Origin: Planctomycetota bacterium
GTDB lineage: Bacteria; Planctomycetota; Planctomycetia; Isosphaerales; Isosphaeraceae
Reading direction: 5' to 3'
Assembly (NCBI GenBank): GCA_021777685.1
Contig: JAJYDH010000447.1
Coordinates: forward strand, 1 to 5,231
DNA length: 5,231 bases
Numbering within the stretch: position 1 is the first letter of the stretch; every line of letters begins with the position of its first letter. Of the stretch, positions 4,901 through 5,231 are shown piece by piece. Below the pieces are notes generated by a model, which did no database searches, was not told the DNA's origin, and worked only from the letters and a program-made list of their open reading frames with translations. The translations under genes and the position numbers were made by a program.

Positions 4901-5231
4901 ATGGAACCGGGCGACCGCGGCGATGATCCGCCCTCGGGCCCGTCCGATCAAGTCTTCGCTGACGAGGGTCGACGATTGGCCTGGCCGTTGATCCATTATC
5001 TCGACGCCACCCTCCCGGACCTCGCGGCGAACCTGGCGCTCGACGAGGCCCTGCTGGTCGAGGCCGAGGAGCGGGGCGGCCCGTCGGTCCTCCGGGTCTG
5101 GGAGCTGGACCATCTCGCCGTGGTCCTCGGCGCCTCGTGCCGGCTGGCGGAGAATGTCCGGGTCGACGAGTGCCGGGCCGACGGCGTGGAGATCGGCCGG
5201 CGATCGAGCGGCGGTGGACCGTCGTGATCGG
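4901..5231 (+). CDS. Lipoate-protein ligase family (BPL/LplA/LipB fold), 5' part, frameshifted near window end
   Basis: This family attaches lipoate or octanoate to carrier domains of 2-oxoacid dehydrogenases and GcvH in the cytoplasm, or forms the acyl-adenylate. Counted from the ATG at 4901, residues 32-106 match the N-terminal part of the fold: a YLDATLPDLAANLALDEALL-type opening, VLRVWELDHLAVVLGASC (63-80, the strand and turn before the binding loop), and RRSSGGG (100-106), the signature lipoyl-AMP loop. After GGG the frame reads P-S-stop (TGA 5225-5227). Shifting by one base from 5218 gives T-V-V-I-G, the expected family continuation, so one G appears missing at about 5216. The gene runs off the window. 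The first 25 residues are low-complexity and atypical, so TTG at 4976 may be the true start. It could be a cofactor ligase of slightly different substrate; the loop does not settle this. Confidence 0.75.
4964..4968 (+). promoter_or_regulatory. Ribosome binding site supporting a TTG start at 4976
   Basis: GAGGG lies 7 nt before a TTG codon in frame with the lipoate ligase-like protein. The ATG at 4901 has no purine-rich site before it and sits only 17 nt from the start of the divergent gene. A TTG start would trim the atypical N-terminus (to AWPLIHYLDAT...) and leave a 92-bp intergenic region for two promoters. Confidence 0.4.

Overview
The window is GC-rich (mostly G or C at third codon positions) and reads as chromosomal DNA of a planctomycete, probably close to the Isosphaeraceae. 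This rests on remembered family resemblance (a planctomycete-style DsbD with a CANC thioredoxin domain, a tubby-like LURP-one protein, a small C-terminal CxxCH cytochrome) and on codon use. No marker gene here proves the placement.

Layout, left to right. (1) 2-1645, + strand: 3' part of a DsbD-like membrane thiol:disulfide interchange protein. It carries two tandem thioredoxin domains, and the second has lost both catalytic cysteines. (2) 1665-1717: a GTAG...CTAC inverted-repeat element resembling a REP doublet (REPIN), in the gap between convergent genes. (3) 2338-1752, - strand: a two-gene module of a small putative antitoxin followed by a MazF/PemK-type toxin, joined by an ATGA overlap. 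(4) 3500-2424, - strand: purM, the AIR synthetase of purine biosynthesis. (5) 3501-3728: a divergent intergenic region with candidate promoters in both directions. (6) 3729-4154, + strand: an exported class II-like c-type cytochrome. (7) 4178-4261: a second REPIN-like element with perfect 31-bp arms, again between convergent genes. (8) 4883-4284, - strand: a LURP-one-related (tubby-like) protein. (9) 4901 to the window end, + strand: the 5' part of a lipoate-protein ligase-family gene whose frame breaks inside the conserved RRxSGGG region a few bases before the window edge.

The genes do not form one pathway. The DsbD-like protein and the cytochrome both belong to extracytoplasmic redox/haem biology and could be related functionally, since reduced CxxCH thiols are needed for haem attachment, but they are not co-transcribed. 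purM and the lipoate ligase are housekeeping functions. The toxin-antitoxin pair and the two palindromic elements are the accessory part.

The most notable points are the cysteine-less duplicated thioredoxin domain, the two sequence-unrelated but architecturally identical GTAG-bounded palindromic elements, and the single-base frameshift in the lipoate ligase. I did not find a convincing wholly new system.
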